NCBI GenBank assembly: GCA_025766275.1
Contig: JAFKAC010000066.1
Coordinates: 186,001 to 250,000, forward strand
DNA from: Lactarius indigo
Lineage: Eukaryota > Basidiomycota > Agaricomycetes > Russulales > Russulaceae
Reading direction: 5' to 3'
DNA length: 64,000 nt
The number at the start of each line of letters is the position of its first letter. Position 1 is the stretch's first letter. The notes beneath the pieces are model-generated. The model ran no database searches. It was not told the origin of the DNA and saw nothing but the letters and a program-made list of their open reading frames with translations. Of the stretch, positions 20,806 to 33,326 are shown piece after piece. A program made the position numbers and the translations under genes.

Positions 20806-22470
20806 ATGCCATCTAGCTCGCCCTCCATCCCTACAACACAGCCCTCTCCATTCAGCTTCACCGAGATGCTCATGGACAGGAACAACTTCATGACGTCCAG
20901 CAACACAACCGGTCTGGTGACAAGCGCACTGCCAACGCCACATATGGATGCGGCCCTTTTGGCACCACTTCAGCCCACCTTTGGATCCGGACATGGTACC
21001 GGGGTGCCGATCCCATTCGCAGGGCCAGAACCTCCTGCATACACGAGGCTCCGACAATTATATCAACAAAGCGAGGCTAAATTGTGCCAAATCACGCATG
21101 ACTATGAGAGCCTGAGGTAAGTAGATCAACTGTATTTTTGCTAAGGTTATTACCGTAACAAATCACCCAGGGTCACCCACAAGGAGCTAGTGAAGTCACA
21201 CGGACGGCTCCTTGAGGCACACCTGGAGACTTCCAAAAAATTACAAGTGCACGAAGAGGAGCCTAACCAGAAACCCACACGATCTTCAGAATCCCCGGAG
21301 ACCAGTAGCGCTGACCATTGGCGTCCTTCCTGGGGACTTGTGCCATCTGATTTCCCCCTTGTGAAATACTGGAGGAAGCTCGCTTGGAGGACCCACGACA
21401 ACGAACAGAAGGACTCGATGGAACTGGCAAGCTCAAGCAGTCAGCGAGGTGGTGCAAGAGCTGTGAAGGGCGAAAACGTTATGATGCAGTACATTGAAAA
21501 TGCCGATGGAACCCCAATCACTGGCGACGTTGCAGCCGAGATATGGGATTATGCGTGCTCGTTATGGCGACAACTCGACAAATGCAAGGCTGCCCTGGAA
21601 AAGTGGGGCAACACGCCGAAGGATATCCATGAGAACTATTATTTTGAAATGGAGTCAAAATTCTACGTACTCCGACTTTGTGAAAATCACTGGAAGTCTC
21701 AAGCGATCGCTACGGCGATCTATTCTCAATGGTACAACAGGTTTGTCAAGAAGCGAGGATGTGCTGTCAAAAGTGAAGGAGACACGGGCGAAGAGCCAGC
21801 TGCGAAGCAGCCCAGAGGAGCGAAGAACAAACCCCCCCCAGGCCCCACGTCAGACGATGCTGCGAGCATACACAAGGTGATCATCCCGATCGACCCGCTG
21901 TATCAGTTTTACTCATCCAACTTGTGTTGTCTAACTTACTTTATTATAGTGCAGACGTATTCAACACCCCGAACGCGACGCCATTCGCTGTCCTTAATCG
22001 GGTACCCAAAGAACTCCCACCGCCAACACCCGTATTGGGTGTTTGCAAACTTCCTGGAAATAGCGACCCACAGAACACGCAGGCAGTCGGCCGTGGGACC
22101 ACTCCCCCCCCTCCACCCCCTGACTCTGTGGCACCTGAACTGGCCCCTTCCCCAGGCACGCCGTCCACACCGTCCCACGTCATCGAAACCCTGACAGCAC
22201 CCCCTTCTGGCACCCCGCTGCCGCCACTGCCACCGGCCATCGAGCCCCACATACCCGGGTCGCAGATCAGTTCAGACACACCCGTGGATCCTCGCCCATC
22301 TCCAGCACCCCCTTCCAACACTTTTCTTGTCCCACCCTCAACCTCGGGCACGTCACTCAGTTCAAGCGCAATACCTTCTTCGGGCATTGGGGAAGGAACG
22401 AAGACATCAAAGACGTCAAAGAAGTACATTGGCAGTGGGAAGATGATACCGGGGGGTGCAATTACCGCAA
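20806..22470 (+). pseudogene. Conserved hypothetical gene, 5' part, split by a nested retrotransposon
   Basis: ATG at 20806. Exon 1 is 20806-21116; an intron (GTAAGT...CCAG) leads to exon 2 from 21171. Exon 2 is the diagnostic part: GTPITGDVAAEIWDYACSLW, ALEKWGNTPKD, YYFEMESKFYVLRLCENHWK, IATAIYSQWYNRFVK. A second intron ends near 21949; the donor is either 21849 or 21877, and only the first keeps the frame. Exon 3 is a Pro/Ser-rich linker (FNTPNATPFAVLNRVP onward) ending IPGGAITA at 22470. The architecture resembles a hypothetical protein family common in mushrooms, with no known function. It could be a transposon-associated ORF. The remainder lies at 52194. Confidence 0.6.
22466..22470 (+). 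repeat. Target-site duplication CGCAA, left copy (gypsy-3)
   Basis: Matches CGCAA at 52189-52193, immediately outside the other end of gypsy-3. In the host gene these are the last coding bases before an intron donor. Confidence 0.92.
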
Positions 22471-22978
22471 TGTTACGCTCCACTGGCGTTAGTCCGACTT
22501 GGACTCGTGAAAGGCGTAATCGACTTAGCGGAAATCAGGTGAATGGGGAACACGTGTCAACCCAACGCAAGCTGAACAGGGGCACACCGGCACACACTGC
22601 AGCGAAAGGGTAAAGAAGAGTATCTCTTGGTGGATACAAGCGGAGGCACACTTAGTTCGAGACTAAGGCGGATAAGAGATGAGTCAGAAAGTGGATTGAA
22701 GAAGACCAAGATGGGGACTCTTGGTCTTCCGAGTCAACTACTTATACAGATACGTGCGGGCTTTAAAGCGCCGCTGGAATAGTAAGTAACCAATAGTGTA
22801 ACTAGCTTGAACCCTAGTACCGCTATCCTAGGAATGAGTCATACATGAGTCACAATCACATGCAAACTACTATGCTGACTGATGCGATGTAAGAGTCCAT
22901 GACTAATGCTGATACCGGACCGTAGTCATAACCGGTCATGAGTCATATGTAATAGTTTGTTAAGTCCGTACCGTAACA
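22471..22978 (-). repeat. gypsy-3 3' LTR
   Basis: Plus-strand reading TGTTACGC...CCGTAACA. It carries the AAGACCAAGAT-type palindrome (about 22706-22733), of which one arm is imperfect, and the CTTATA (TATA) motif. The adjacent CACCCCCTTTTCAGG is the polypurine tract on the coding strand. Confidence 0.92.
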
Positions 22979-23010
22979 TCACCCCCTTTTCAGGAGTGAG
23001 GCCCACCTCA

Positions 23011-25465
23011 CTAGTCCGCTACCGATTCTTGCCTCATCTGCTCTGCTTCATCCTCCATCCTTGCCAATATGTTAGCGCGTTCCAAGCGATATAGACTGTC
23101 CTTTTTGTCCGCAATCACCATCTCCCTTTCCATCTGCAACTGCCGAATCCGCTTCTCCAGCTGGTCTTCGGCAAAGGCAAATTGTCGGAACCGGCGCAAT
23201 TCTTGAGTGAGGGTGACATCCCCAATGCGCATAAGCAGCAAATTGGTGGGGTGTTGATCACGGAGCATGAAATACTCCTCATGTGGGATGAAGGCGCGGT
23301 TGTTTTTAGGGAGATGCGGAGTGGCGTAGAGAGGTTTACCATAAAGGAAGCCCGACCCCGGGGCTAATCCGAGTACGAAGGGGTCTCCTCCTCGGATAAC
23401 CTGTACGTGGGATGCTTGTACCGTCGGTCCGTTGGGGAGTTTGATCGGGAACGGAATGTAATCGGGTCCTCGATTGATCCGGAACCCCTCAGGGATGACG
23501 GCCCTGGTTGTGGGGTCTCGTTCGCCCATTGGTGTATAATGAGCCGCTTGTGCCACGGCGACTCGTCCTCGGTGTAGAGGCCCCCCCGCTGCGTCAACGA
23601 GGAAGGGAGTGGCGGCTGGATCTTCAGCGTAGAATTCATGGTTAAGGAATGCGTGCCTGATGGGGTAATGGTCTCTAAGCTCGTCTTCATCCTCATCTTC
23701 GTCCAGTACTCCCTCCGCTCTTTCATCATCCGGCGTCGGCAGGCGGCGATATGCAGTTGCTCCCGCTGCCACCGCGCCGCCATTTCCTTCCATTCCTGTT
23801 CGTACTTCTTCATGGCGTCGGGTGGTTTCACCGTGCGGGACAGCTGCTTGAAGCCGAAAAAGCTCATCTTCGGTGAGGAAGACTTCAGGCTCACTGGTAT
23901 TGGGGTTTGTGAGGGCGTACATAGGCGGAGGTGTTTGTTGAGTTGTTGCTGGATCGTCGTCGAGAGTTCCCTGTATGGGCATAGGGAATCGCTGCAATGT
24001 CTGGTGCAGTTCTTCACCAGTGATAGGGCCGTCTTCCTCATGCTGCACGGGGGAACGGCTTCCTCCCGCAGTTCTAGTGGCTGTGGTGTTGTTGGTGGAG
24101 TCGGGGTTGACAAGCGTAGTGGAGGAGTTGTCGACAAGGGTAGAGAGGAGTGCAAGCTGGTCATTGCGTCGAGTAGAGGACATGGAGTGAATGGGAGATG
24201 GGGACTTATCACGACAGGAGGCTACCCTTATATGCGTTTCTCTGTCGGGGTTGGAATGTTTGAAGTCCCGAACGGCTTCGTCGGCAAATACGTCGTCCTT
24301 ATCTATCCACTGATTGTCTGAGTCCGGATAGCCCTTCCACTTGACAAGGTATTGGAGTTAACATTTTCTGCCGAATCGCCGAGAGTCCAGAATCTTCTCG
24401 ACTTCGTATTCTTCTTCGTTATCGACCAAATCAGGTGGTGGGCGCTGATAGTTTGGTCCGTGCGTGGGTGTTTCGCGATAAGGTGTGAGAAGATCTATGT
24501 GGAACACGTCATGGATGCTCCACTGTGTGGGAAGCTCGAGTCGATAGTTGACAGGGGACATCACCTGGATGACCTTAAATGGTCCGTGCTGTTTGGCCGC
24601 TAGTTTTGCGGTTGGTTGATGGGTGCGTAAGTGGCGTCCTTCTAGCCACACGAGGTCTCCTTCTTTGAACTTGGGCGTATCCTTGTGTTTGATCCATGAC
24701 TTTTGCGCCCGGAGCATGCAGGAGAAAGCGCGCTGTCGCGCTTGTTTAAACTGGTCTAGTCTTAGCGACACTTGTGGGATAGGGGAAGGCCTATCGGTCC
24801 AATCAGCGCGAGGGTTGAACCTGGACAAGAGAAAGAAGGGGGACTCCCGTGTGGTTTCATTAGGCCAATTGTTATGCATGAATTCCGCCATAGGCAGATA
24901 GCGGACCCAATCATCTTGCCGCTCATTTACCCAGAAACGGAGATATTGCTCCAGCCATTGATTTGTTCGCTCCGATTGGCCGTCGGTTCTGGGATGATAA
25001 GCGGTTGAGATGTTTTGGCTGATGCCAAGGATTTTGCATATCTCCCGCATAAACTTGGATGCGAAGCAGGGGTCTCGATCACTGATAACGCGCGAGGGGA
25101 GTCCGAATCGTGGGAAGACATGAGAGACGTACAGGGCTGCCATTCCCTTGGCTGTTATCTCTTCGTTACAAGGGATAAAGATAGCAGCTTTGGTGCAATC
25201 ATGATCTGTTACCGTGAGAATAGAGTCGTAACCACGGGAGATAGGGAGTTTGGTGATAAAGTCCACTGCGATAGTCTCAAATGGCAGGGCTTCCGGTTTG
25301 GGATAGATAGGTTGTAGGGGTGCTCTGATTGGTCGAAGGTTGACTTTGTGCCGCTGACATTCCGCACAACCTTTGACATAATCTGTGACGTCGTTTTTCA
25401 TTTGCGGCCACCAGTAATGCTGTTCCGTAAGTTGGAGAGTACGTTTGATACCAGGGTGGCCATAG
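23011..25465 (-). pseudogene. gypsy-3 Pol, 3' part: integrase, chromodomain, C-terminal extension
   Basis: The integrase reads GHPGIKRTLQLTEQHYWWPQ, CAECQRHKVN, IAVDFITKLPISRGYDS, ISDRDPCFASKFMREICK and TAYHPRTDGQSERTNQW, giving the zinc and D,D-35-E motifs. VKWKGYPDSDNQW (about 24320) is the chromodomain, the module chromoviral integrases use to choose chromatin. A TAA at about 24358 lies between the two (RRFGRKC stop LQYLVKW). After the chromodomain the frame continues in a separate open stretch, 24183-23011, with GPITGEELHQTLQRFP, HYPIRHAFLNHEF, QASHVQVIRGGDPFVLGLAP and a charged helical end. The 5' boundary at 25465 is the gypsy-2 insertion point; the frame resumes at 33865. Confidence 0.85.
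25461..25465 (+). repeat. Target-site duplication CATAG, left copy (gypsy-2)
   Basis: Identical to 33860-33864. The site lies in the integrase zinc region of gypsy-3: codons for HHDSPVY on the right join GHPGIKR on the left. Confidence 0.93.
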
Positions 25466-26514
25466 TGTAACGTCGTCACGACGTCAGCTCGACTTGAGCT
25501 CGGTGGAGGCGGTAACAACTTAGCTGTAGTCTCTCTCTATCTTGAAGACACGAAGGTCCAAGGCGTATGTGCGGATGAAGACTCGGAGGTCCACCCAAGG
25601 TAACGGGTTATCGATGAAGTCAAAGAGATTCGGACAAAGAGATAAAGAAGTGAAAGCGAAGCGATAAGAGTGCAGAACAGAAGTGATGATTCAAGAAGAC
25701 CAAGATGGCGTATCTTGGTCTTCACAAGACAGTTTAAATACATATTCTAGCAGGCTTTGAAGCGCTGCTATGAGTCACCGTAAGTAGCGTCCAACGTATC
25801 GCAGAAACAGCGCGAACCCTAATACTACTAGTACCAGTACTAGTGGCGTAAGTCATCAGTCAGCTATCGAGTCCCTTGCTGCATTTCGGCACGCTCGACC
25901 CGGCCGACTCGAACCCCCACAAAAACAACACCGCCGCGATAATGCGCGGCGGCTCAAGATCCAACATTTCCGTATTCATTCCCATTCAAACATCGCAAGC
26001 CTCATAGGGGTCTCACTCCCCTTTCTGCTTCATTTCTCGACACCGCTTCGTCACATACTCCCCTGTTTCATGCCTGCAAAAGGCCCGTGCGTATTTATGT
26101 TCTCTTTACTATACTTTATTCTTGTTTCTGTTAAAAATTTATCTACATTGTATTAAAGCGCGCTCGTATGTACTCCAAATGATTATCCAGTTCTCTTCCA
26201 TCGATCCTCTCGTGTGCCTCTGAACTCCTCTCCAAAGCAAGCTTCGCCTTGCCTTTGCTCATCTTCGCTTGTCTTCTACCTCATCGACTTCGCGCTTTTC
26301 TTGTTGCCAATCGAACCGGCCCTTCGGATCTCATCACCTGACCGGCCCACTTAGCCGGATCACCCCTATCGCCCAACCTTTACACCATCCCTATCGCCTA
26401 TCGCACTACCGTATCACCGTAAGTAAGTCCGTCACTAATATACCTTACAGCCGTAGTGACAACTGGTACAGTAAGGGTACGAGTCGCATGGTTCATCCAG
26501 ACTAAAACGTGACA
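25466..26514 (-). repeat. gypsy-2 3' LTR, containing a solo copia LTR
   Basis: TGTAACGT...ACGTGACA on the plus strand. Removing 25877-26392 gives 533 bp, the same length as the 5' LTR. The polypurine tract follows at about 26515-26527 (CACCCCCCTTT on the plus strand). Confidence 0.93.
25877..26387 (+). mobile_element. Solo copia LTR, 511 bp
   Basis: Same sequence family and length as the LTRs of the full copia element at 46394-52004. Flanked by TCCCT (25872-25876 and 26388-26392). The empty site is visible in the other gypsy-2 LTR near 33731-33735. It is the product of LTR-LTR recombination after a separate copia insertion. Confidence 0.95.
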
Positions 26515-26543
26515 TCACCCCCCTTTCAGCGTGAGGCCCCGAC

Positions 26544-29500
26544 TCACCGAAAGTCCCTAGCTGGCCAGTCGCGCTGTTCGTCGGCGATACACTCGAGTGC
26601 CGTAGCGCGCTCCAGTCGGTAGATGGAGTCTTGTCGGTCGCTCTGGGCGCACGCGATCATGTCGCGGAGTTGGGCCACCCTAGCGCGAAGTCGCTCCAGT
26701 TCGAAACTGGCCGCGCGATAGCGCGTGACTTCCGCCGTGAGCGTCTCGTCATTGATGCGGTTGAGGGCACGGTCCGTAATCTTGTCCGCAGCGAAGATGA
26801 CGAGATCTTCGTGGGGGTACGCGGGGCACCGCGCGGCGTCGACGTGTGGCTCGGCGTAAAGGGGCTTACCGTATAGATGGGGTGAGCCAGGTATCACCCC
26901 GAGTATGAGGGGGTCCGCCCCTCCAATAATCTGGACATGCGACGCGTCTCTCTCTACTCCGTTGGGCCCGGTGATGGGGTATGGAATGTGATGGGGTCGT
27001 CGATTTGCCCGGAACCCTTCAGGCGCAATAACGTGCGCGGGGTCGTCAGCGGCGGTGAAGGGGCGGTGCTCTGCGGCGCCCGGTACACGCACACGTCCTC
27101 GGTACATGGCGGACCCGTCGGAATTGACGAGCCAGGGTGTGATGCGGGGATTAGTAGGGTCGCCTTTCGTTCGAAGGAAGGCGTGGCGTGCCGGGTAGTA
27201 ATCGTTGTCGTCATGGCCAGCCTCAGCAGCCTCCATCGCTGCCGCCGCTCTCGCATCTCTCTCAGTCGGGCCGCGGCTGAGTCTAGCTGTTCCTTCTGCC
27301 ACTCCGCCGCTACCCTCCTCCAACCGTCCAACTCGTACTCCAGGAGAGCTTGAACGCTCGTCGTTGCGCGGGAAAACTCCGCGAACGCCGACGAGGTCGT
27401 CGCTTGGGGGGATGGCAGCGATGGGCTCGCGCGCCCCGTGTTCGTCGCGGAAGACATGGGCGACGGTGGATTCGTCGTCGGGCTGTTGCGTGGGGTCTGG
27501 GAATCGGGCAAGGACATTTGCCCATTCTTGCGCGGTGATACGGCCCTCTGGTTGGCCGACAGGTGTGTACGGGGTGATTTGGGCGTTGGGAATCTCAGTC
27601 TCGTCGTCTTCTGCGAGGAGGGCCCGAGCGTCTTCGGCAAGGGAGTCGAGGAGCATCGCTTGGGTGACATGTCGTAGAGGGGAAGTGGGCATGAGAGTGG
27701 AGGTGGTAGAGCGAAGGAAAAGGGGATGACTTTCCTGAGCGACGACTGATCCCCTTTTAACCGTTGCCCCGTGTGCTTGCGCTTCCTGAAAGAGACGGAG
27801 CGCTTCCAGCGCGAAGACGTCGTTCTCATTGACCCACTGATTCTCCGAGTCCGGGTATCCTTTCCACTTGACGAGGTATTGGAGCCTTCTTCCTCTGCCG
27901 AAATGCCGAGAGTCCAGAATGGCCTCGACTTCGTATTCCTCTTCTCCATTGATCAACTCGGGCGGCGGTCGTGTGAAACTTTCCCCGTGAAGAGGGGTTT
28001 GTTTGTACGGTGTGAGAAGATCGATGTGAAACACTGGGTGGATGCTCCACTGCGTGGGAAGTTCCAATCGATAATTGTAAGGGGACATCACCTGTTTCAC
28101 TCGGAATGGTCCGTGGCGTCACGCCGCTAGTTTTGCCGTGGGTTGATTGGTTCGAAGGTGTTTTCCTTCCAGCCACACGAGGTCTCCTATCTTGAAGTTG
28201 GGCGTATCTTTATTGCGTATCCACGCTTCTTGAGCTCGTTTTATGAGGCGCTGGGCGTCCTCTCTGGCTTCTTTCAGCTGTGTTAGTCGTCTTGTGACTT
28301 GAGGAAGGGGAGATGGCTTATCGGTCCAATCCGCTTGTGGGTTGTACCCCATCAGAAGCTGAAACGGAGATTGCTTCGTATGCTCATGTGGCCAATTGTT
28401 ATGAGCGAATTCGGCGATTGGCAGATAAGCAACCCAGTTGTCCTGTCGCTCGTTCACCCAGAAGCGCAGGTACTGTTCCAACCACTGGTTGGTGCGTTCA
28501 GACTGTCCGTCGGTCCGTGGGTGGTACGCTGTCGATATATTTTGCTGGATGCCTAGGACGCGGCATACTTCTCTGGTGAATTTTGACGCGAATCGTGGGT
28601 CCCTGTCACTGATGCACTTGCGCGGTAATCCGAAGCGCTTAAACACGTGAGCAACGTACAGGGCTGCGGTCTCTTCGGCTGTTATCTCTTCTCGACAGGG
28701 GATGAAGACAGAGGCCTTGCTACAGTCGTGGTCCGTGACCGTCAGTATGCTATCGTACCCCTGTGACAACGGTAGTTTGGTGATAAAGTCCATGGCTATT
28801 GTTTGGAAGGGTGCGGCGTCCAGTACTGGCGTGATGGGATGTAGCGCGGCTCGTATGGGCCTCGTGTTTACTTTGTTTCGCTGACATTCTGCACAGCCTT
28901 GGACGTATTCGTATACGTCCTTTCGTAATCGTGGCCACCAGTAATGTCGTTCCAGGATTCGCTGTGTTCTTGCCACTCCGGGGTGGCCGTGTATTGGTAA
29001 GTCGTGGTGGTCGTGTATTAGCACCCGATACGTCGAGGCTGGTCCGGTGATCACGAACCTGCCGTCTTTATACCATTCTCCTTCTATCTTTTTGAGATTA
29101 TGGGGGTCTACCCATACTTTGATTACTTCTTCGTCTTGTTGGTGACGTGGTTGGAGCAAGTTCGGGTTGGCGGTGAAGGTACGTGCGACGTTGAGAGTTC
29201 TTACGAAGACCTCGGGAGGTAGGACAACCACTTCACTGTTGTCATTTTCTCCCTGATTGTAGTCGGGTCGTCTTGAGAGTGCGTCGGCTCGACCATTGTT
29301 CTTCCCTTTGATGTGGTGAATCTCGAAGTCGTACTCAGAAAGCTCAAGTACTTCCCTGGCAACTCGCCTGCTGATCTTCTGTGGCGATTTCCAATACTGT
29401 AGGTTGAGATGGTCCGAGTAAATCTTGATTTTATGTGGGGCTCCGGCGAGTAGCGGTCTCCAGTTTCGCAATGCCTTGACTATTGCGAGCAACTCCAGGT

Positions 29501-31280
29501 CGTAGATGTCATAATTTCGTTCTGCCTCTGAGAGTGTGGCTGAGAAATAGCCTATAGGGTGTCGTTTTCCGTCAGATTTTCGTTGTAGAAGTACAGCTCC
29601 CACCGCGTATCCGGAAGCGTCAACTTCCAATTCAAACGGGTCTTGGAGGACTGGGTGCGCCAATACCGGTTCTTCGGTTACGAGGCGCTTGAGGGTATTG
29701 AATGCGTTACTTTCCTCCTCAGTCCACCTCCATTCTTCGTCCTTCCTAGTCAATTTGGTGAGTGGCTTAGCATGGGTTGCGAACCCGCGGATGAAAGGTC
29801 TGTAAAAGTTGCAGAAGCCTAGGAACGATCGAACGTCTTTGACCTTTGTTGGCGTAGGCCAGTCTTTGATGCCTTGAACTTTTACAGGGTCCATTCGGGT
29901 CACCCCCCTTTCAAGGATTACCCCCAGGTAATCCATCCGCGGTTGGTGAAACAGACACTTCTCCAGTTTGAAGTAGAGATCGTGTTCGCGTGCAACGCTC
30001 AGTACATCGCGTACGGCGGCGATATGGGCTGCGAGATCGTGGTCAAAGTGAGTGGCTATGCCGATATCGTCCATGTAAACACGTATCGTAGTCCCCAGAC
30101 GTTCGTGTTTCGCGATCGTATCGCGATAGATGTGATTCATCATCGCCTGGAAGGTTGCGGGGGAATTGGTAAGGCCAAAGAACATGACCGTGGGCTCAAA
30201 AAGGCCGAATTTGGTTTTGAATGCCACCTTTTCTTGATCGCCGTCGCGAATGCGGATATTGTTGTAGCCCCAGCGGATATCAAGCTTTGTGTAAATGTGG
30301 GCGTTGCTGAGGTCCAAGATAAGGTCTTGGATAAGCGGCAGCGGATATTGGTTGCGAATGGTGTGCGAGTTGATCACACGGTAGTCCTGTACCGGGCGTA
30401 GCTTGCCGTCCTTTTTTTTGATAAAGAAGAAAGATGAGGCGTACGGGGAAATAGAAGGGCGTAAATATCCCTGTTTCAATTTCTCGTCGAGGAATTCTTT
30501 TAATTCGCTCTCCTCCTTTTGCGTCATAGGGTAGATCTTGCAATCGATTGCTGTTGGTGCCAATGGCTTGAAGTCGATAGCATGGTCCCAGGGTCGAGAT
30601 GGAGGAAATTGATGCGATGCCTGCTCGTTAAATAACATACTGTATTCTGCGTATACCGGCGGCAACACTGCTGCCGTTTGTTGTTGTTTTGCCGATATGG
30701 CCAGCTCTGTCAAAGTAGTGGTTCGTACGAAGGTTTCTTCATCCTCTAGTTCCTGGATGATTGCCTCTTTCTCTGCTACAATGAGAGCCCGCACAGCGGA
30801 TTTCGTGAGTAGTTCCTCAGTAGTTGCCAGAACTACCGGTTGCATATCCGGATGCATGGTTGCTGTTGCCCAACTAATCGTGGGCTCGAAGGCGCCCAGC
30901 CATGGATAGCCCAGTACCATGTCTTCGCTGCCGAGGTCGGTGACCAAAAAGGTCATTCGTTTAATCTGTCCGCGTGTTTTCACCTCCAGGTTAACGTAAT
31001 GAGTGATTAACCCAGCTTTGTTTTCCGTATTATCTATGTTCCATATTTTACGAGGCGTTTCTAAGGGCCATATCAGGATCCCTGCCCGGGCTGCCATGCT
31101 TGGTCGGATGAAATTATCGGTGGCCCCGGAGTCCACCAGTGCGTTTGTTTCAGTCGTTCGGTAATTCGTGTGGACAGTCACTGGAATTCGCAAAGATCGA
31201 TAGCGCGTTGTCACAATTACAGAATTACATCGTAAAGCCCTCACCCAGACTGACGGGTTCAGGCGTTCTGAAAACCCTCT
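26544..31280 (-). CDS. pol: gypsy-2 Pol polyprotein with C-terminal extension (one TGA)
   Basis: Entered by a -1 shift at 31277-31271. Protease has NALVDSGATDNF. RT has PLPLIQDLILDLSNAHIYTK, FGLTNSPATFQAMM and the catalytic VYMDDIGIA. RNase H follows (LEVDASGYAVGAVLLQ, YDLELLAIVKAL, IYSDHLNL). Integrase has a zinc region (CAECQRNKVN) and the AMDFITKLPLSQGYDSILT and DGQSERTNQWLEQYLRFW motifs. Then come LVWLEGKHLRTNQPTAKLAA, a TGA at 28119 (CGA in gypsy-1), the chromodomain YLVKWKGYPDSENQWVNE and about 410 further residues in the same frame, ending ERATALECIADEQRDW and the stop at 26544. The extension has EGRITAQEWANVLARFPDP, DYYPARHAFLRTK, RDASHVQIIGGADPLILGV and a C-terminal charged helix. 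Its role is unknown. Confidence 0.9.
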
Positions 31281-33307
31281 TTTCCCCACAGGTCTTGAAG
31301 TATGAGGTCTTTTACTTCGTCCATACTGTTGGCTACCTGCACCAACCATTCCTTCGCCTGTTCTCCCGCCGTTTTTGTTGCTTTGATTTGTGGCGCGGGC
31401 GTCGCACTGGGTGCTGGCGTCGCGTACCCTGGCAGCGATGGTTCGTATTGAGATGTGGGTCCCGGGGATCCTGGCCATTGCAACGGCCAGGCGGTCTCCG
31501 TCATTCTGCTGCTGGATGGGGCATTCTGCCACTGTCGCTGTCGTCGGGGGTATGGGCAATTTCGTGAGAGATGCCCCGGGGCGTCACAATTGTAGCAAAG
31601 GACGTTCCTTAGGTCCCTTCTAGATCCACCCCTTCCTCGTCCTCTGACTCCCGGTCCTCCTCGCGGTGGGAAGGGTGGCGTTGGCCAGTCATGGTGGGGC
31701 AATTTATTGAAGTCAATGTCTTCGGACCTGGCTAGTCGCACCTTGGCTCGATCTGCGGAGGTGTCCATGGCCCACAGGTTGGTCTGTGGTAGGTTTTGCG
31801 GGAGCGCCCACCCTGCGTTACCAGTCTGCTTTTTTGGTTGGGTCGTCGTGCTTTTGTATTCGTTGAGCCGTGCTTTGAGATGGATGTAATTCTTTTGTCG
31901 TTTGAGGACAGCCCGCTTCCAGTCGTCAAATGTTACTGGCTCATCAAATTGGAACGCGTTTTTGAACAGTTCCTTGGGCAGACCCGACGTGAACAGGTCG
32001 ATGGTTTGCGGTTCGTTGAGGTGGTAATGAGCCTTCCGCGCTAACTGTTCAAAGTCGTTGACGTACTTGTCAATGTCCTCTCCTGCCATTTTGAAGCCCT
32101 TTCGTAGTATGGCTTGTGCTTGTTCTCGTTCCAGCGTGTTTTCAAATCTCTGGCTGAAGCCATCAGCCACCGCGTCCCACAATCCTCGAGTGTAGGGACT
32201 GATTCCTCGTTGTATTTGCCGATTGAGCCAGTTCAGGAAGGATAGAACCCATTCGCTGACCGCTCCGCCCTTGATATATGAGAGGAACAGGAGACATCTC
32301 CTGTAGTCGTTGCGCATAATGGGGGCGTCTAGATTCATGCCCCAATAGACGTGCCACTGCGTGAGGAATTGATCGACTTTGAGTCTGTCTCCGTCAAAAA
32401 TAGAGGGTGGCTCGCCGGTTAATTTCTCGCTGGGATGTCCTCTGTCTCCTCCTTCGGCGCCACCGCCACCCCCGCCTCCTCCACCTCCGGGCGGATCGCG
32501 GGGTGGTCCTCTTGGTGGTTCGGTTCTTCGTAGATCGAACGGAATGCCTCCTCCCGATGGCGGTGGCGGGTCGTCTCCTGGTCCTCCTATTCCCGGGGGC
32601 AACTCCATTATTGGTCGTCTTTCCGACGGGGGATCCCCCCTATCGGACCCTATTGCTCGAAAGATCGCGGCGTCATCCGCGGTCATACGTACCCCCGTTT
32701 CTGGGTTGATGGGCATGATGATATTTCTTGCCTCGTCTTGTATTACTCGCACTTCTTCCATCGCGACTTCTTCCATTGCGCGTGTTATCGTAGCCATGAT
32801 GGCTGGGGATCGGATGTGAATAGGTTCGGGTTCGGTGATGTGCGCGGACTCAGCTCATTCTATGAGGAGATCTTGTATAGCTCCTCCGCTTGTTTCGGTT
32901 TGGTTTGGTTCTCGGCCCTCACTTTCTTCTTGGCTCTGGTCTTCCTCTGATACTACCTCTCCTGTGGAGTGTTCTCGTACTTGTCCGTCGATGGGTCCCC
33001 AATCTGCTCGGCTATTGAGCTCTCGTGCGTCGATGTCGCAACGATATCTGGGTCCCGCTGGTCGAATAGCGTCCCACTGGGAGTCTATGGGGTTCCACGA
33101 AACTTCTACCCAACACAGGTGATCGAAGTTAAACTCAACTGGACGGAACCTTGAAGGTCCGTTGAACTCTACGAAGTATCCGGTTTCTTCTTGTCTTTCC
33201 CTCCAACTGGCAGCTTGTAAAAAGCGCGTCGGGACGTTTCGTCCTCCTCTCCTTTGGATTGAGTACGGACGAAAGTTCGTCCACTGGTCTCTGGTTGTTA
33301 CGGCCAC
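31259..33307 (-). CDS. gag: gypsy-2 Gag with non-AUG N-terminal extension (one TGA)
   Basis: The first in-frame ATG is at 32797 (MATITRAMEEVAMEE). The frame is conserved for 170 codons further upstream, from a GTG at 33307 in the context ATCGTGG, with no ATG in that extension other than one created by the mutation that made the TGA at 32855. The capsid-like part reads KVDQFLTQWHVYWGMNLDAP and SYIKGGAVSEWVLSFLNWLN. The knuckle CYNCDAPGHLSRNCP is a CCHC RNA-binding motif. A Pro/Gly-rich tract lies before the capsid part. The gag frame ends at 31259, right after the shift site. Confidence 0.82.
31271..31277 (-). promoter_or_regulatory. -1 ribosomal frameshift heptamer G GGT TTT, gypsy-2
   Basis: On the coding strand GAG GGT TTT CAG AAC GCC TGA in the gag frame. 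Sliding back one base gives GGG TTT TCA, which opens Pol (GFSERLNPSVWV). It fits the X XXY YYZ slippery consensus and is identical in the other two gypsy elements. Confidence 0.75.
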
Positions 33308-33313
33308 GATGGG

Positions 33314-33324
33314 ATCTTGGTCTT
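33314..33324 (-). promoter_or_regulatory. Self-priming primer-binding site, gypsy-2
   Basis: AAGACCAAGAT on the coding strand, 2 nt after the 5' LTR. It is an exact 11-nt complement of ATCTTGGTCTT at 33567-33557, the predicted 5' end of the RNA, 34 nt from the TATTTAAA motif at 33601. Self-priming of this kind is established for Tf1-type gypsy elements. There is no TGG at the LTR border as tRNA-primed elements have. Confidence 0.8.
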
Positions 33325-33326
33325 AA

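Noticed and set aside
27205..27729. 174-codon plus-strand frame in gypsy-2
   Set aside because: Antisense to the Pol extension; GC-rich third positions create long antisense frames; not kept in gypsy-3.
30697..30909. Plus-strand frames in gypsy-2 Pol with hydrophobic stretches
   Set aside because: Antisense shadows of the RT/protease linker.
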